A stretch of 64,000 nucleotides of DNA from positions 47,118-111,117 of the forward strand of contig NZ_UYYD01000007.1 in assembly GCF_900625105.1 (NCBI RefSeq), in the 5' to 3' direction. The position numbers and the translations under genes were made by a program. This DNA comes from Agathobaculum sp. Marseille-P7918. Lineage in GTDB: Bacteria > Bacillota > Clostridia > Oscillospirales > Butyricicoccaceae. Under the pieces are notes generated by a model, which made no database searches, had not been told where the DNA came from, and saw only the letters and a list, made by a program, of their open reading frames with translations. Below, piece by piece: positions 43,444-51,331 of the stretch. How positions within the stretch are numbered: position 1 is the stretch's first letter; each line of letters starts with the position of its first letter.

Positions 43444-44448
43444 TTACTGTGCCTCCTTCTTCTTATCCAGCGCATAGCCGAACTTGCGGGGATGGGTGGC
43501 CTTGTCGATCGCCCAAACCAGCGTGTTCATGATCAGGATGGAGTACGAAACACCTTCCGGCAGGCCGCCGAAGTAGCGGATAAACACGGTCAGCAGACCG
43601 CAGCCGATGCCGAAGATGATCTGGCCCTTGGGGGTAACCGGGCTGGTGACGTAGTCGGTCGCCATGAAGATCGCGCCGAGCATCAGGCCGCCGGACAGCA
43701 CCTGGGACAGCATCCACTGTACACGGGATACGTCGCCCATCGGGAACAGGAAGGTAATGACGGCAACCGTCAGGATGTAAGCCGCCGGGATATTGATGGT
43801 GATAACCTTGCGCCACAGCAGGTAAACGCCGCCGGCGATCAGCGCCAGCGCGCAGGTCTCACCGATGACGCCGCCGGTCTGGCCGAGGAACATGTCCAGC
43901 AGGCTGACGCCCTCCGGCAGGGTGCCGTTCTTGAGGGACGCGAGCGGGGTCGCGGTCGAGATCGCGTCGGTCACGGAAACCGAACCGATGATCGGCAGGG
44001 ACGCATGCGGCTGGGTCCAGGTGGTCATCAAACCAGCCCAGGACGCCATCATGAAGGCACGCGCGCCGAGCGCCGGATTCATGAAGTTCTTGCCCAGGCC
44101 GCCGAACAGCATCTTGACGATGATGATGGCGAACAGCGCGCCGAACACCAGCATCCACCACGGGGCGGATACCGGCACGTTGAACGCGATCAGGATGCCG
44201 GTCACGAAGCAGGACAGGTCGCCGATGGTGTTCGGATGTCCTACAATCTTGTTATAGATGGTCTCAAACACGGCGCAGGCAACCATGGAAATCACGGTCA
44301 GCACGAGCGCACGGGGACCAAAGGTGTATACCGCAACGCAGAGCGCGGGAAGCAGTGCGATCAGCACATCCAGCATCAGGCTGCGGGTATCGTCATCCGC
44401 CTTGATATGGGGTGAGGAGGTGACGACGACTTTACTCAGATCATACAT
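43444..44448 (-). CDS. rnfD: Rnf complex subunit D (covalent FMN, ion-channel subunit)
   Basis: 334-residue membrane protein, about nine or ten helices. The probable flavinylation region is VTDAISTATPLASLKNG, in which STAT replaces the common SGAT form. MNPALGARAFMMASW, GDLSCFVTGILIAFNVPVSA and YFGGLPEGVSYSILIMNTLV are RnfD/NqrB features. Lies between rnfC and rnfG. Confidence 0.93.
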   Translation of the reverse strand: MYDLSKVVVTSSPHIKADDDTRSLMLDVLIALLPALCVAVYTFGPRALVLTVISMVACAVFETIYNKIVGHPNTIGDLSCFVTGILIAFNVPVSAPWWMLVFGALFAIIIVKMLFGGLGKNFMNPALGARAFMMASWAGLMTTWTQPHASLPIIGSVSVTDAISTATPLASLKNGTLPEGVSLLDMFLGQTGGVIGETCALALIAGGVYLLWRKVITINIPAAYILTVAVITFLFPMGDVSRVQWMLSQVLSGGLMLGAIFMATDYVTSPVTPKGQIIFGIGCGLLTVFIRYFGGLPEGVSYSILIMNTLVWAIDKATHPRKFGYALDKKKEAQ

Positions 44449-44463
44449 TTTCGTTTCCCCTCC

Positions 44464-45858
44464 TTACTTTTTCTCGTCGGCAGCGGCCTTTTCCGCCTCA
44501 GCCTTTGCCTTTTCGGCTTCCGCCTTGGCCTTTTCCGCCGCACGCTTGGCCTGAATCTTACCCTTGGTCAGGCGGAACTGCGCCACCAGCGGGATACGGG
44601 CCGGGCAGACGTATGCGCAGGAACCGCATTCGATGCAGTCCATCACGCCGCACTCGAGTGCGTTGTCCAGATCTTCTTTCTTGCCGTACAGGTTCATGTA
44701 GTTCGGCAGCAGATGCATCGGGCAGGCGCCTACGCACTTGCCGCAGCGGATGCACTGCGGATCGGCAACGCGCTTATCCTCTTCGCCGCAGAAAGCGAGG
44801 AAAGCGTTGGTGCCCTTGAGCACCGGAACTTCCAGCGAGAACTGCGCCACGCCCATCATCGGGCCGCCGGCGAGCAGCTTGTTCGGAGCTTCCTTGAAGC
44901 CGCCGCAGGCGTCGATCAGCTTTTCGATCGGCGTGCCGATGCGCGCTTCGAGGTTCTTCGGTTCCGCAATCGCAGAGCCGGACACCGTGACGACACGGCG
45001 GATGACCGGCATGCCGGTCGTGAAGCGGCGGTAAACCGCACCTGCGGTATCCACGTTGAACACCGCGCAGCCAGCGTCCGCCGGCAGCTTGCCCGAGGGA
45101 ACCTCGCGGCCGGTGCAGGCGTTAATGAGCTGCTTTTCCGCGCCCTGCGGGTACTTGCACTTGAGGGGATAGAGCTTGAGGCGCGGATCGTCCGCGATCA
45201 GCTTTTCGATGCCCGGGAAAACGTCGGACTTGTTCTCCTCGATGGCGATGATCGCGTTCTGCACGCCCATGATGTCGGCCAGCATCTTCAGGCCGCCGAT
45301 CACTTCTTCCGGACGCTCGAGCAGCAGGCGATGGTCGCTCGTTATGTACGGCTCGCATTCCGCCGCGTTGATGATGACCGTGTCGCACTTGCCGATACCG
45401 GACTGGATCTTGACATGGGTCGGGAACGTTGCGCCGCCGTGACCGACGATACCGCCGGAACGGATGCACTCGATGCGCTCCTCATTGCTCATCGAAGCAA
45501 AATCATACGGATGCACGGACTCGTGCTTGCGATCCTCGCCATCGTTTTCGATCACGATGGACAGAACCTTGCTGCCGTTCTGGTGCAGGCGCGGCTCGAT
45601 CGCCTTTACCTTACCGGACACGGTTGCATGGACAGGAGCGCTGACAAAGCCGCCGGCTTCCGCGATGGGCTGTCCCAGATCCACGGTATCGCCGACCGAA
45701 ACAATCGGCTTTGCCGGAGCGCCGATGTGCATGGAAACCGGCAGGATGACCTCATCCGGCAATGCCAGCTTCTCGATCGGCTTGGTGTTTGTCGCGGATT
45801 TAAACCCGGGGTCGCTGTGCGTACCCGGGTGAATGCCGCCACGGAACGAATACACCAT
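44464..45858 (-). CDS. rnfC: Rnf complex subunit C (NADH-binding, 4Fe-4S)
   Basis: 464 residues. N-terminal biotinyl-lipoyl-like region, the NADH/FMN domain with SGGIVGHGGATFPTHVKIQS, and two 4Fe-4S motifs CIRCGKCVGACP and CIECGSCAYVCP, then an Ala/Lys/Glu tail. I prefer ATG 45858 (MVYSFRGGIHPGT) because AGAGAGG sits eight bases upstream; the alternative GTG at 45867 overlaps that site. First gene of rnfCDGEAB-mrnC. RnfC reduces NAD at the cytoplasmic face. Confidence 0.94.
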   Translation of the reverse strand: MVYSFRGGIHPGTHSDPGFKSATNTKPIEKLALPDEVILPVSMHIGAPAKPIVSVGDTVDLGQPIAEAGGFVSAPVHATVSGKVKAIEPRLHQNGSKVLSIVIENDGEDRKHESVHPYDFASMSNEERIECIRSGGIVGHGGATFPTHVKIQSGIGKCDTVIINAAECEPYITSDHRLLLERPEEVIGGLKMLADIMGVQNAIIAIEENKSDVFPGIEKLIADDPRLKLYPLKCKYPQGAEKQLINACTGREVPSGKLPADAGCAVFNVDTAGAVYRRFTTGMPVIRRVVTVSGSAIAEPKNLEARIGTPIEKLIDACGGFKEAPNKLLAGGPMMGVAQFSLEVPVLKGTNAFLAFCGEEDKRVADPQCIRCGKCVGACPMHLLPNYMNLYGKKEDLDNALECGVMDCIECGSCAYVCPARIPLVAQFRLTKGKIQAKRAAEKAKAEAEKAKAEAEKAAADEKK

Positions 45859-45932
45859 GTTTTTCACCTCTCTATTTTTTTGCGCAAGAAGAACCTGCGC
45901 CGAGGGGGCGCGGCTCCATCTTCATAAGGAAA

Positions 45933-45964
45933 TTGTAAGGCCGTGCCTTGGCGCAGCCTTACAA
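45933..45964 (-). promoter_or_regulatory. 5' hairpin in the rnf leader
   Basis: TTGTAAGGC and GCCTTACAA (nine base pairs) lie at the predicted 5' end of the rnf mRNA. A second GC-rich hairpin follows near 45892-45912. Possible mRNA stabiliser or regulator; no known riboswitch recognised. Confidence 0.4.
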
Positions 45965-45969
45965 GATAG

Positions 45970-45999
45970 ATTATACTGTCTCTTATACCAAATAAGCAA
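45970..45999 (-). promoter_or_regulatory. Candidate rnf operon promoter
   Basis: Minus strand -10 TATAAT (45970-45975) with TTGCTT as -35 at 18 bases. The leader to rnfC is about 105 bases. No Rex-like site was seen. 46000-46120 is AT-rich with nothing further recognised. Confidence 0.6.
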
Positions 46000-46133
46000 G
46001 TCCAAAACACAAAAAAATTGACCAAAAAACAAAAAATCTTTGTGTGGCTTGATTATCTGCTGGTGTTTTCTCTACTCCTTTTGTGAACAAACTGTGATTT
46101 CCCATCTCTGGGACCTACTTCCAAAAGCATGAA

Positions 46134-46160
46134 AAAAGCCGGCGCTCGAAAGCGCCGGCC
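46134..46160 (-). terminator. Intrinsic terminator after the small gene downstream of spoVT
   Basis: GCCGGCGCT, four-base loop, AGCGCCGGC, followed on the minus strand by T6. Confidence 0.88.
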
Positions 46161-46168
46161 GGCCGGTC

Positions 46169-46354
46169 TCATTGCTTGTTTTTCGGGTTTTGGCAATACA
46201 TTTCGGTATATGCCGTTGCCGCGGGATCGCCGCGCGGCGGCTTGTCCTGCGACCAAGGCGGCACGGGCGCGACCGCGGCGGAATCGATATGTGCCGCGTC
46301 GTCATATTGCGGGAACGGCTTGGGCTCGCGTTCAGGGGTGTGCTTGTCCTTCAT
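46169..46354 (-). CDS. Small hydrophilic protein downstream of spoVT
   Basis: 61 residues beginning MKDKHTPEREPKPF, rich in Pro, Asp and Ala, with no membrane segment. A ribosome-site-like AAAGGAGGGCGGAG precedes the ATG and an intrinsic terminator follows the stop. It lies 15 bases after spoVT on the same strand and probably shares its sigma-G-type promoter, suggesting a forespore product. Family not recognised. Confidence 0.6.
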   Translation of the reverse strand: MKDKHTPEREPKPFPQYDDAAHIDSAAVAPVPPWSQDKPPRGDPAATAYTEMYCQNPKNKQ

Positions 46355-46369
46355 CTGCTCCGCCCTCCT

Positions 46370-46912
46370 TTATACCGCGACCCGCTTGGCCATGAACTGC
46401 GCCGCGGTCTGGCACAGCTTGACCGTCCCCTCGGTGGCAGACGTCCCCTCGTCCTCACTCAGGTACGCCACGCAGCCGGTCACATCCCCTTCGGTGATGA
46501 TCGGCACCGCCACGACCACATTATATGCGTCGTGGTCGGAGACCGTCAGCTCGGGCGCGTCGTCCACGCCGCGCTCATACACCACGCGCTGCTCCATCAG
46601 CTGTTCCAGCTCCGCGGAGATGCGCTTTTCCAAAATGTCCTTTTTCGCGCCGCCCGCCGCGGCAATCACCGCGTCGCGGTCACAGATCGCGCAGCTCATC
46701 CCCGCCGTGCGGGCCAGCGCCTCGGCCAGCTCACCCGCCAGCGCTCCCATTTCCCCCATCGGGGAATACTTTTTGAAAATCACCTCACCGTCGCGGTCGG
46801 TGAAAATTTCCAGCGGGTCGCCTTCGCGGATCCGCAGCGTGCGGCGGATTTCCTTCGGAATGACGACACGCCCCAAGTCATCGATACGGCGCACAATGCC
46901 GGTTGCCTTCAT
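46370..46912 (-). CDS. spoVT: Stage V sporulation protein T
   Basis: 180-residue forespore transcription regulator. N-terminal AbrB-type DNA-binding domain (KATGIVRRIDDLGRVVIPKE, then IRRTLRIREGDPLEIFTDRD) and a C-terminal GAF domain. This length and arrangement separate SpoVT from plain AbrB. Its promoter matches the sigma-G consensus, as known for spoVT in Bacillus. It tunes late forespore gene expression. Confidence 0.93.
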   Translation of the reverse strand: MKATGIVRRIDDLGRVVIPKEIRRTLRIREGDPLEIFTDRDGEVIFKKYSPMGEMGALAGELAEALARTAGMSCAICDRDAVIAAAGGAKKDILEKRISAELEQLMEQRVVYERGVDDAPELTVSDHDAYNVVVAVPIITEGDVTGCVAYLSEDEGTSATEGTVKLCQTAAQFMAKRVAV

Positions 46913-46952
46913 TTACGCGTTCCCTCCCATACGCAATTTCTGGTTGTACAGG

Positions 46953-46982
46953 TAGTATGACTGGAACGCGGCGCATTATGCA
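46953..46982 (-). promoter_or_regulatory. Sigma-G-type promoter of spoVT
   Basis: Minus strand -35 TGCATA (46977-46982), 17-base spacer, -10 CATACTA (46953-46959), the forespore sigma-G pattern. About 40 bases before the spoVT ATG. Confidence 0.75.
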
Positions 46983-47027
46983 GCCCGCGCTTTGGCAATT
47001 TTTAACGCGCGGACGGGCGGTTTTCGG

Positions 47028-48296
47028 TCAGCGCGCGGTCACACACGCGCCCGTCACGATGGCGCGCGGCGCGCCGGAAAGCGGCATGCCGGTATACGGC
47101 GTGTTGATTCCTTTTGATTTATACGTTTTGTAAACCGTCTCGGTATCCCAGTTGAGCAGCACCAGACGGGCAAAATTGCCCTCGGCCACGGCGCGGCCAG
47201 TCAGCCCGTAAATCTCCGCGGGCGATTTGCTCATCTTTTCCATCAGCTGCATCGGGGTCAGGTGTCCGGTCTTGACCAGATAGGTGTTGCACACGGAAAA
47301 CGCGGTTTCCAGCCCCGTGATGCCGCTCGGTGCCTTGGCAAACTCGCGCGCCTTCTCCTCCGCGGTGTGCGGCGCATGGTCGGTGGCGATCATGTCGATC
47401 GTGCCGTCGCACAGACCCTCGATCAGCGCCTGCCGGTCGGCCTCGCGGCGCAGCGGCGGGTTCATGCGCGCATAGGTGCCGTGCGCGGGCACGTCGTCCT
47501 CGGTCAGGCTCAGGTGGTGCGGCGTGACCTCGGCATAAACACGCGCGCCGAGCGCCTTGCCCGCGCGGATGAGTGCGACCGACTGCCCACAGGAGATATG
47601 CTGGAACACCACGCGCGCACCCGTATCCAGCGCAAGCGCGATATCGCGCGCGATCATCGCGGTTTCCGCGCTGGCGCGTGCGCCCGGCACACCGAACTGC
47701 TTTGCCGCGGCCGAACCGTAGTTGACGCCGGGCGACGGCACGAGCGACGGCTCCTCCTCGTGGAATGACAGCAGAATGCCGCGCGCGGCAGCCTGCTCCA
47801 TCGCGGTGCGGCACAGCCCCGCCGAAGTCAGATTGACGCCGTCATCGGTCAGACAGGGCGCGCCGGCGGCCGTCAGCGCGTCAAAATCGGTCAGCTCCTG
47901 CCCTTTCAGCCCCTTTGTCACCGCGCCGGCCTGCAGCACCTCAACCGGGCAGTCCTTGGCCTTGTCGGTCACATAGCGAATGATCTCAGGCGTATCGCAG
48001 GTCGGCAGTGTGTTGGCCATGCAGATGACGGTCGCGTAGCCGCCCGCGGCGGCCGCCGCCGCACCGGTCAACACGTCCTCTTTCTGGGTCTGGCCGGGAT
48101 CGCGGAAATGCACATGCCCGTCCACAAAGCCGGGCGAAACCGTCAGCCCGGCCGCATCATATACTTCACAGCCCGCGGGCGCGTCCAGGTGCGGCTGCAC
48201 CGCAGCGATCACGCCGTCGTCCCCGATGAGCACATCGCGCGGCGCGTCCACGCCGGTATACGGGTCCAGCACCCGGCCGTTTTGAATCAGCAGCAT
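47028..48296 (-). CDS. pyrC: Dihydroorotase
   Basis: 422-residue metal amidohydrolase of pyrimidine synthesis, cyclising carbamoyl-aspartate to dihydroorotate. Metal motifs GFVDGHVHFRDPGQT and MIATDHAPHTAEEKA and the substrate motif ARMNPPLRREADRQ are present. I start at MLLIQNGRVLDP with GGAGGG upstream; the longer reading lacks a ribosome site. It is not next to other pyr genes here. Confidence 0.93.
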   Translation of the reverse strand: MLLIQNGRVLDPYTGVDAPRDVLIGDDGVIAAVQPHLDAPAGCEVYDAAGLTVSPGFVDGHVHFRDPGQTQKEDVLTGAAAAAAGGYATVICMANTLPTCDTPEIIRYVTDKAKDCPVEVLQAGAVTKGLKGQELTDFDALTAAGAPCLTDDGVNLTSAGLCRTAMEQAAARGILLSFHEEEPSLVPSPGVNYGSAAAKQFGVPGARASAETAMIARDIALALDTGARVVFQHISCGQSVALIRAGKALGARVYAEVTPHHLSLTEDDVPAHGTYARMNPPLRREADRQALIEGLCDGTIDMIATDHAPHTAEEKAREFAKAPSGITGLETAFSVCNTYLVKTGHLTPMQLMEKMSKSPAEIYGLTGRAVAEGNFARLVLLNWDTETVYKTYKSKGINTPYTGMPLSGAPRAIVTGACVTAR

Positions 48297-48420
48297 AGGA
48301 AAACCCTCCGTTACATATATTGTCCGCCCGTCCGGACGGCAATTCTCTTTCCTTATTGTATCATGCCGCCCCATGCACCGCAAGGCATCCCCTTTTCCCG
48401 CGCCGCAAGGCGCATAAAAC

Positions 48421-48450
48421 AAAAAAGAACCGCTAAAAAGCGGTTCTTTT
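48421..48450. terminator. Intrinsic terminator at the outer end of repeat copy A
   Basis: AAAAGAACCGCT and AGCGGTTCTTTT with a four-base loop. On the minus strand it follows the four-hairpin repeat after the cation efflux gene. Confidence 0.85.
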
Positions 48451-48451
48451 C

Positions 48452-48591
48452 ATCAAAAGCCCGGCTTTGCCGGGCTTTTGATACAAGGAAGAGAAAAAGT
48501 TTCGCTTGTCGGAACTTTTTCTCGCGCGGGACGCATCCGCGGCACCGCCGCGGTGCGTCCCTCTTCGACCAAACCTGTACGGTTTGGTCGA
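48452..48591. repeat. Four-hairpin repeat, copy A
   Basis: Four successive hairpins: H1 48452-48482, H2 48491-48523, H3 48528-48561, H4 48565-48591. H2 (GAGAAAAAGTT arms) and the core of H3 (GACGCATCCGCG) are nearly identical to copy B, while H1 and H4 differ in sequence but keep complementary arms. It abuts the 3' end of the minus-strand cation efflux gene. Not a known element to me. Confidence 0.75.
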
Positions 48592-48596
48592 GATTT

Positions 48597-49763
48597 TTAC
48601 ATTTGGTGATCCAGCGTCACCACCGGATTGTACCGCGTGTCGATCTCCTTGAGGCGGTCATAGATCTGCATCATCAGATCGCGCTTGCCCTTCTCGTCAT
48701 AGGTAAACGGTACGACCACGTCGAAAATCAAATTGATCTGCCGCTCGCCGTCCACCACGCGGAAATCATGCATGGAAAGGTTTTCGTCAATATCGCGCAG
48801 CACGCTGTCTACCTGCTCGCGCAGCGCGGCAACATGCTCGTCGTTGACGTCGATCGGGTCCATGTGAATGACCAGATACACGCCCGTGCGCTGCCAAACG
48901 CGCTTTTCCGCCTCGTCGATCACCTCATGCACGGCGACGAAGTCGGAATCGCTCGGCACTTCGGCGTGCAGCGACGCCAGCGAGCGGCCCGCGCCGTAGT
49001 TGTGTACGATCAGGTCGTGCACGCCCACGATGTAATCCGACTCCCGCACGATCTCTTCGATGTTGTGCGCCACTTCAGGATCGGCAGCCTCGCCCAGCAG
49101 CGGCGCGACCGTGTCGCGCACAATACCGATACCGGCCCACAGAATGAACAGCGCCACCAGTACGCCGACATAACCGTCCACCGGCAGGGTGGTAAAGCGG
49201 CCCGCGATCATGCCGACGACGACCACCGAAGTGGTGATCACGTCGTTGCGGCTGTCCTGTCCCGCCGCCATCAGCACGGGCGACTCGATCCGGCCGCCAA
49301 TCGACGAGTTGAACGCGCCCATCCACAGCTTGACCAGCATGGAAACCGCAAGAATCACCAGCAGCACCACCGAAAACGCCACCGGCTCAGGGTGGATGAT
49401 GCGGTCGAACGAGGTTTTCAGGAACTCAAAGCCCACCAAAACGATGATGAACGCCACGATCAGGCCCGCGATATACTCGGTGCGGCCGTAGCCGAACGGA
49501 TGCTTGGCGTCCGGCGCCTTGCCGGACACCTTGAAGCCCACGATCGAGATCAGGCAGGACAGGCCGTCGGACAGGTTGTTGAACGCATCCGCCGCGATCG
49601 AGATCGAGCCGGTGAGCAGACCAATCACAAGCTTGAGCAGAAACAGAAATACGTTGCATGCAATACCGACCGCGCCGGACAGCACGCCGTACTTTTCGCG
49701 CACGCGCGCATCCTTAATATTGTCCGCGTCACGGATGAACCAATGGACCAATGCGTTGGTCAT
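48597..49763 (-). CDS. Cation diffusion facilitator family transporter
   Basis: 388-residue inner-membrane metal exporter, six helices plus a C-terminal cytoplasmic domain. Helix 2 carries ADAFNNLSD and helix 5 carries DSRNDV, so the metal site is N/D with D/D rather than the His-containing zinc form; this suggests Mn or Fe, with moderate certainty. The C-terminal domain is longer than usual. Its start overlaps the DUF1294 gene stop by four bases. Confidence 0.88.
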   Translation of the reverse strand: MTNALVHWFIRDADNIKDARVREKYGVLSGAVGIACNVFLFLLKLVIGLLTGSISIAADAFNNLSDGLSCLISIVGFKVSGKAPDAKHPFGYGRTEYIAGLIVAFIIVLVGFEFLKTSFDRIIHPEPVAFSVVLLVILAVSMLVKLWMGAFNSSIGGRIESPVLMAAGQDSRNDVITTSVVVVGMIAGRFTTLPVDGYVGVLVALFILWAGIGIVRDTVAPLLGEAADPEVAHNIEEIVRESDYIVGVHDLIVHNYGAGRSLASLHAEVPSDSDFVAVHEVIDEAEKRVWQRTGVYLVIHMDPIDVNDEHVAALREQVDSVLRDIDENLSMHDFRVVDGERQINLIFDVVVPFTYDEKGKRDLMMQIYDRLKEIDTRYNPVVTLDHQM

Positions 49764-50053
49764 AACAATCCCCTCGAATACAAAATGTTATATATACCGC
49801 ATATGATTGCGATCTGCAATATCATAATCGCCGGAATCCCCAGCATAAAGCTGCGGTGCAGCGTCTTGTGGCGGATGAGCAGCATGGTCAGATACACCCC
49901 TGGCCCGCCGCCGACCAGCGCCCAGAAAAACAGCGTGCGCTCGGGCACGCGGCGCCACCCGCTGCGCGCAGCGAGCTTGTCGTAGATGCAGACGACCGCG
50001 CCGATCACGCTGACCGCAATGAAGTAGTATAATACACCCTGCACGTCCGTCAT
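49760..50053 (-). CDS. DUF1294 family membrane protein
   Basis: 97 residues, three or four helices. The motif CIYDKLAARSGWRRVPERTL followed by LVGGGPGVYLTMLLIRHKT is characteristic of DUF1294. Function unknown. GGAGGAGGG precedes the ATG. First gene of a two-gene operon with the cation efflux protein. Confidence 0.85.
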   Translation of the reverse strand: MTDVQGVLYYFIAVSVIGAVVCIYDKLAARSGWRRVPERTLFFWALVGGGPGVYLTMLLIRHKTLHRSFMLGIPAIMILQIAIICGIYNILYSRGLL

Positions 50054-50079
50054 GCCCTCCTCCGGCGAAATTTCCTTAT

Positions 50080-50108
50080 ATTGTACCACAGTCTGCGGCA
50101 AATCGCAA
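50080..50108 (-). promoter_or_regulatory. Promoter of DUF1294-cation efflux operon
   Basis: Minus strand -35 TTGCGA (50103-50108), 17-base spacer, -10 TACAAT (50080-50085), 27 bases before the ATG. Confidence 0.65.
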
Positions 50109-50170
50109 ACCGCAGCGCAAAAAATAGCCGCCGCTAACGCTTTTCCGCGCTCCCGCCGCATATACAATAG

Positions 50171-50196
50171 AAAAAGCCTGCATTGGCAGGCTTTTT
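50171..50196. terminator. Intrinsic terminator at the outer end of repeat copy B
   Basis: AAAAAGCCTGC, four-base loop, GCAGGCTTTTT. Occupies the same position relative to copy B as the terminator at 48421 does to copy A. Confidence 0.88.
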
Positions 50197-50197
50197 C

Positions 50198-50336
50198 ATA
50201 AAATCCGGGGACATGCACCCCGGATTTTATACAAGGAAGAGAAAAAGTTTCGTTTATCGGAACTTTTTCTCGCTTTGGACGCATCCGCGCTTTGCGCGGT
50301 GCGTCCTCTTCAATGGAAAGGCGTGCCTTTTCATTG
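50198..50336. repeat. Four-hairpin repeat, copy B
   Basis: H1 50198-50230, H2 50239-50271, H3 50277-50306, H4 50310-50336. H4 overlaps the stop codon of the phospholipase-like gene. Conserved blocks with copy A are ACAAGGAAGAGAAAAAGTTT, CGGAACTTTTTCTCGC and GACGCATCCGCG; H1 and H4 arms differ but remain complementary. Confidence 0.75.
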
Positions 50337-51257
50337 AGGTATTTTTTTCGGGCTTCCGTTGTCAAACGGCTGCTTAAAGTGGCAGTGCAGCTGTAAACCC
50401 GAATCGAACTGCGCGGCATACTGCCCGGCCATCGCGGCCGCACCGATGCGTGCCAACCCAAACAGCTCGGGCACGGAATCCGTGCGCGTCTCCTCGGGCG
50501 TCCACAGGTTGTGCCAGGGCGTGTGCTGCTCGTTGAGCGCGTCCCACGCCGGGCGCTCGATCTTCATGTGGCCAGTCAGGATGGCGCCGCGCCCCGCCAT
50601 GCGCTCAAGCCGCTGCGCGCCGCGGTACACCGCGCGGTTTTCCGAATACAGGAAGCTCTCCCACGACAGCATCTCGTCGAACGCACGCCGCAGGTCGCGC
50701 ACCGGCACATCCTCGCCATACACATTTTCCAGCACCGCGTGCAGCAGCACCGCCAGCACCGCTTTTTCCTCCGCCGGCAGCCGGTAAAAGCCCTCGGGTT
50801 TGAACTCGGTCACCGGCGCATGGTACGCCCGCTCGTACACCAGATAGTCGATGTCGCTTTCGATCTGACAGTGCACCGCGGAAGCGCTCAGCTTGGCATC
50901 CGCCGAGCAGATCTGCTCCTGCCGGCAGTACACATAGGGGTGAATCTGGCTGTCCAGCGCATAGTGGCACAAAAAGCCGTAAAAATACGCCGCGGCGGCC
51001 TCCTGCGCCGCGCCGGTCAGGCAATGTACACCGCGCGCGAGCGCCGTGAACAGTTCGTCGGTCTTTTCCGAATGCATGCGGTTGCCCAGCTTGTGCAGCG
51101 GACTGCCGAACAAGATCTTGCGGTAAAACAGCGGGTCAGGGCCTTGACAGCCCCACCGGAAGCTCACCGGATGCTTGCGCACCAGCTCCTGCACGGTCGC
51201 CGGGAATACACTGTGCACCTGTTCTCCAAACAGATGATGCGATACAAAATCCGCCAT
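50331..51257 (-). CDS. Zinc-dependent phospholipase C-like protein
   Basis: 308 residues. The start MADFVSHHLFGEQVHSVFPA, then WGCQGPDPLFY and FYGFLCHYALDSQIHPYVYC resemble the zinc-dependent phospholipase C family (PF00882 type), with His and Asp metal ligands in these blocks. No signal peptide, so a cytoplasmic role is likely and the true substrate is uncertain. Start set by GAGGAGG. The stop codon lies within hairpin H4 of repeat copy B. Confidence 0.8.
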   Translation of the reverse strand: MADFVSHHLFGEQVHSVFPATVQELVRKHPVSFRWGCQGPDPLFYRKILFGSPLHKLGNRMHSEKTDELFTALARGVHCLTGAAQEAAAAYFYGFLCHYALDSQIHPYVYCRQEQICSADAKLSASAVHCQIESDIDYLVYERAYHAPVTEFKPEGFYRLPAEEKAVLAVLLHAVLENVYGEDVPVRDLRRAFDEMLSWESFLYSENRAVYRGAQRLERMAGRGAILTGHMKIERPAWDALNEQHTPWHNLWTPEETRTDSVPELFGLARIGAAAMAGQYAAQFDSGLQLHCHFKQPFDNGSPKKIPQ

Positions 51258-51331
51258 AACCGGACCTCCTCTGTCCCATGGGTCGTTTTTTTCTATTATA
51301 CACGCTTTGCGTGCGAAGGAAAAGCCCCCGC

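Noticed and set aside
45970..46060. Rex operator in the rnf promoter
   Set aside because: No stretch gives a convincing two-sided match to the Rex consensus, unlike at bcd.
48421..50336. CRISPR array or tandem terminator stack
   Set aside because: There are only two distant copies, no regular spacers and no cas genes; the hairpins differ from one another but match in order between copies.
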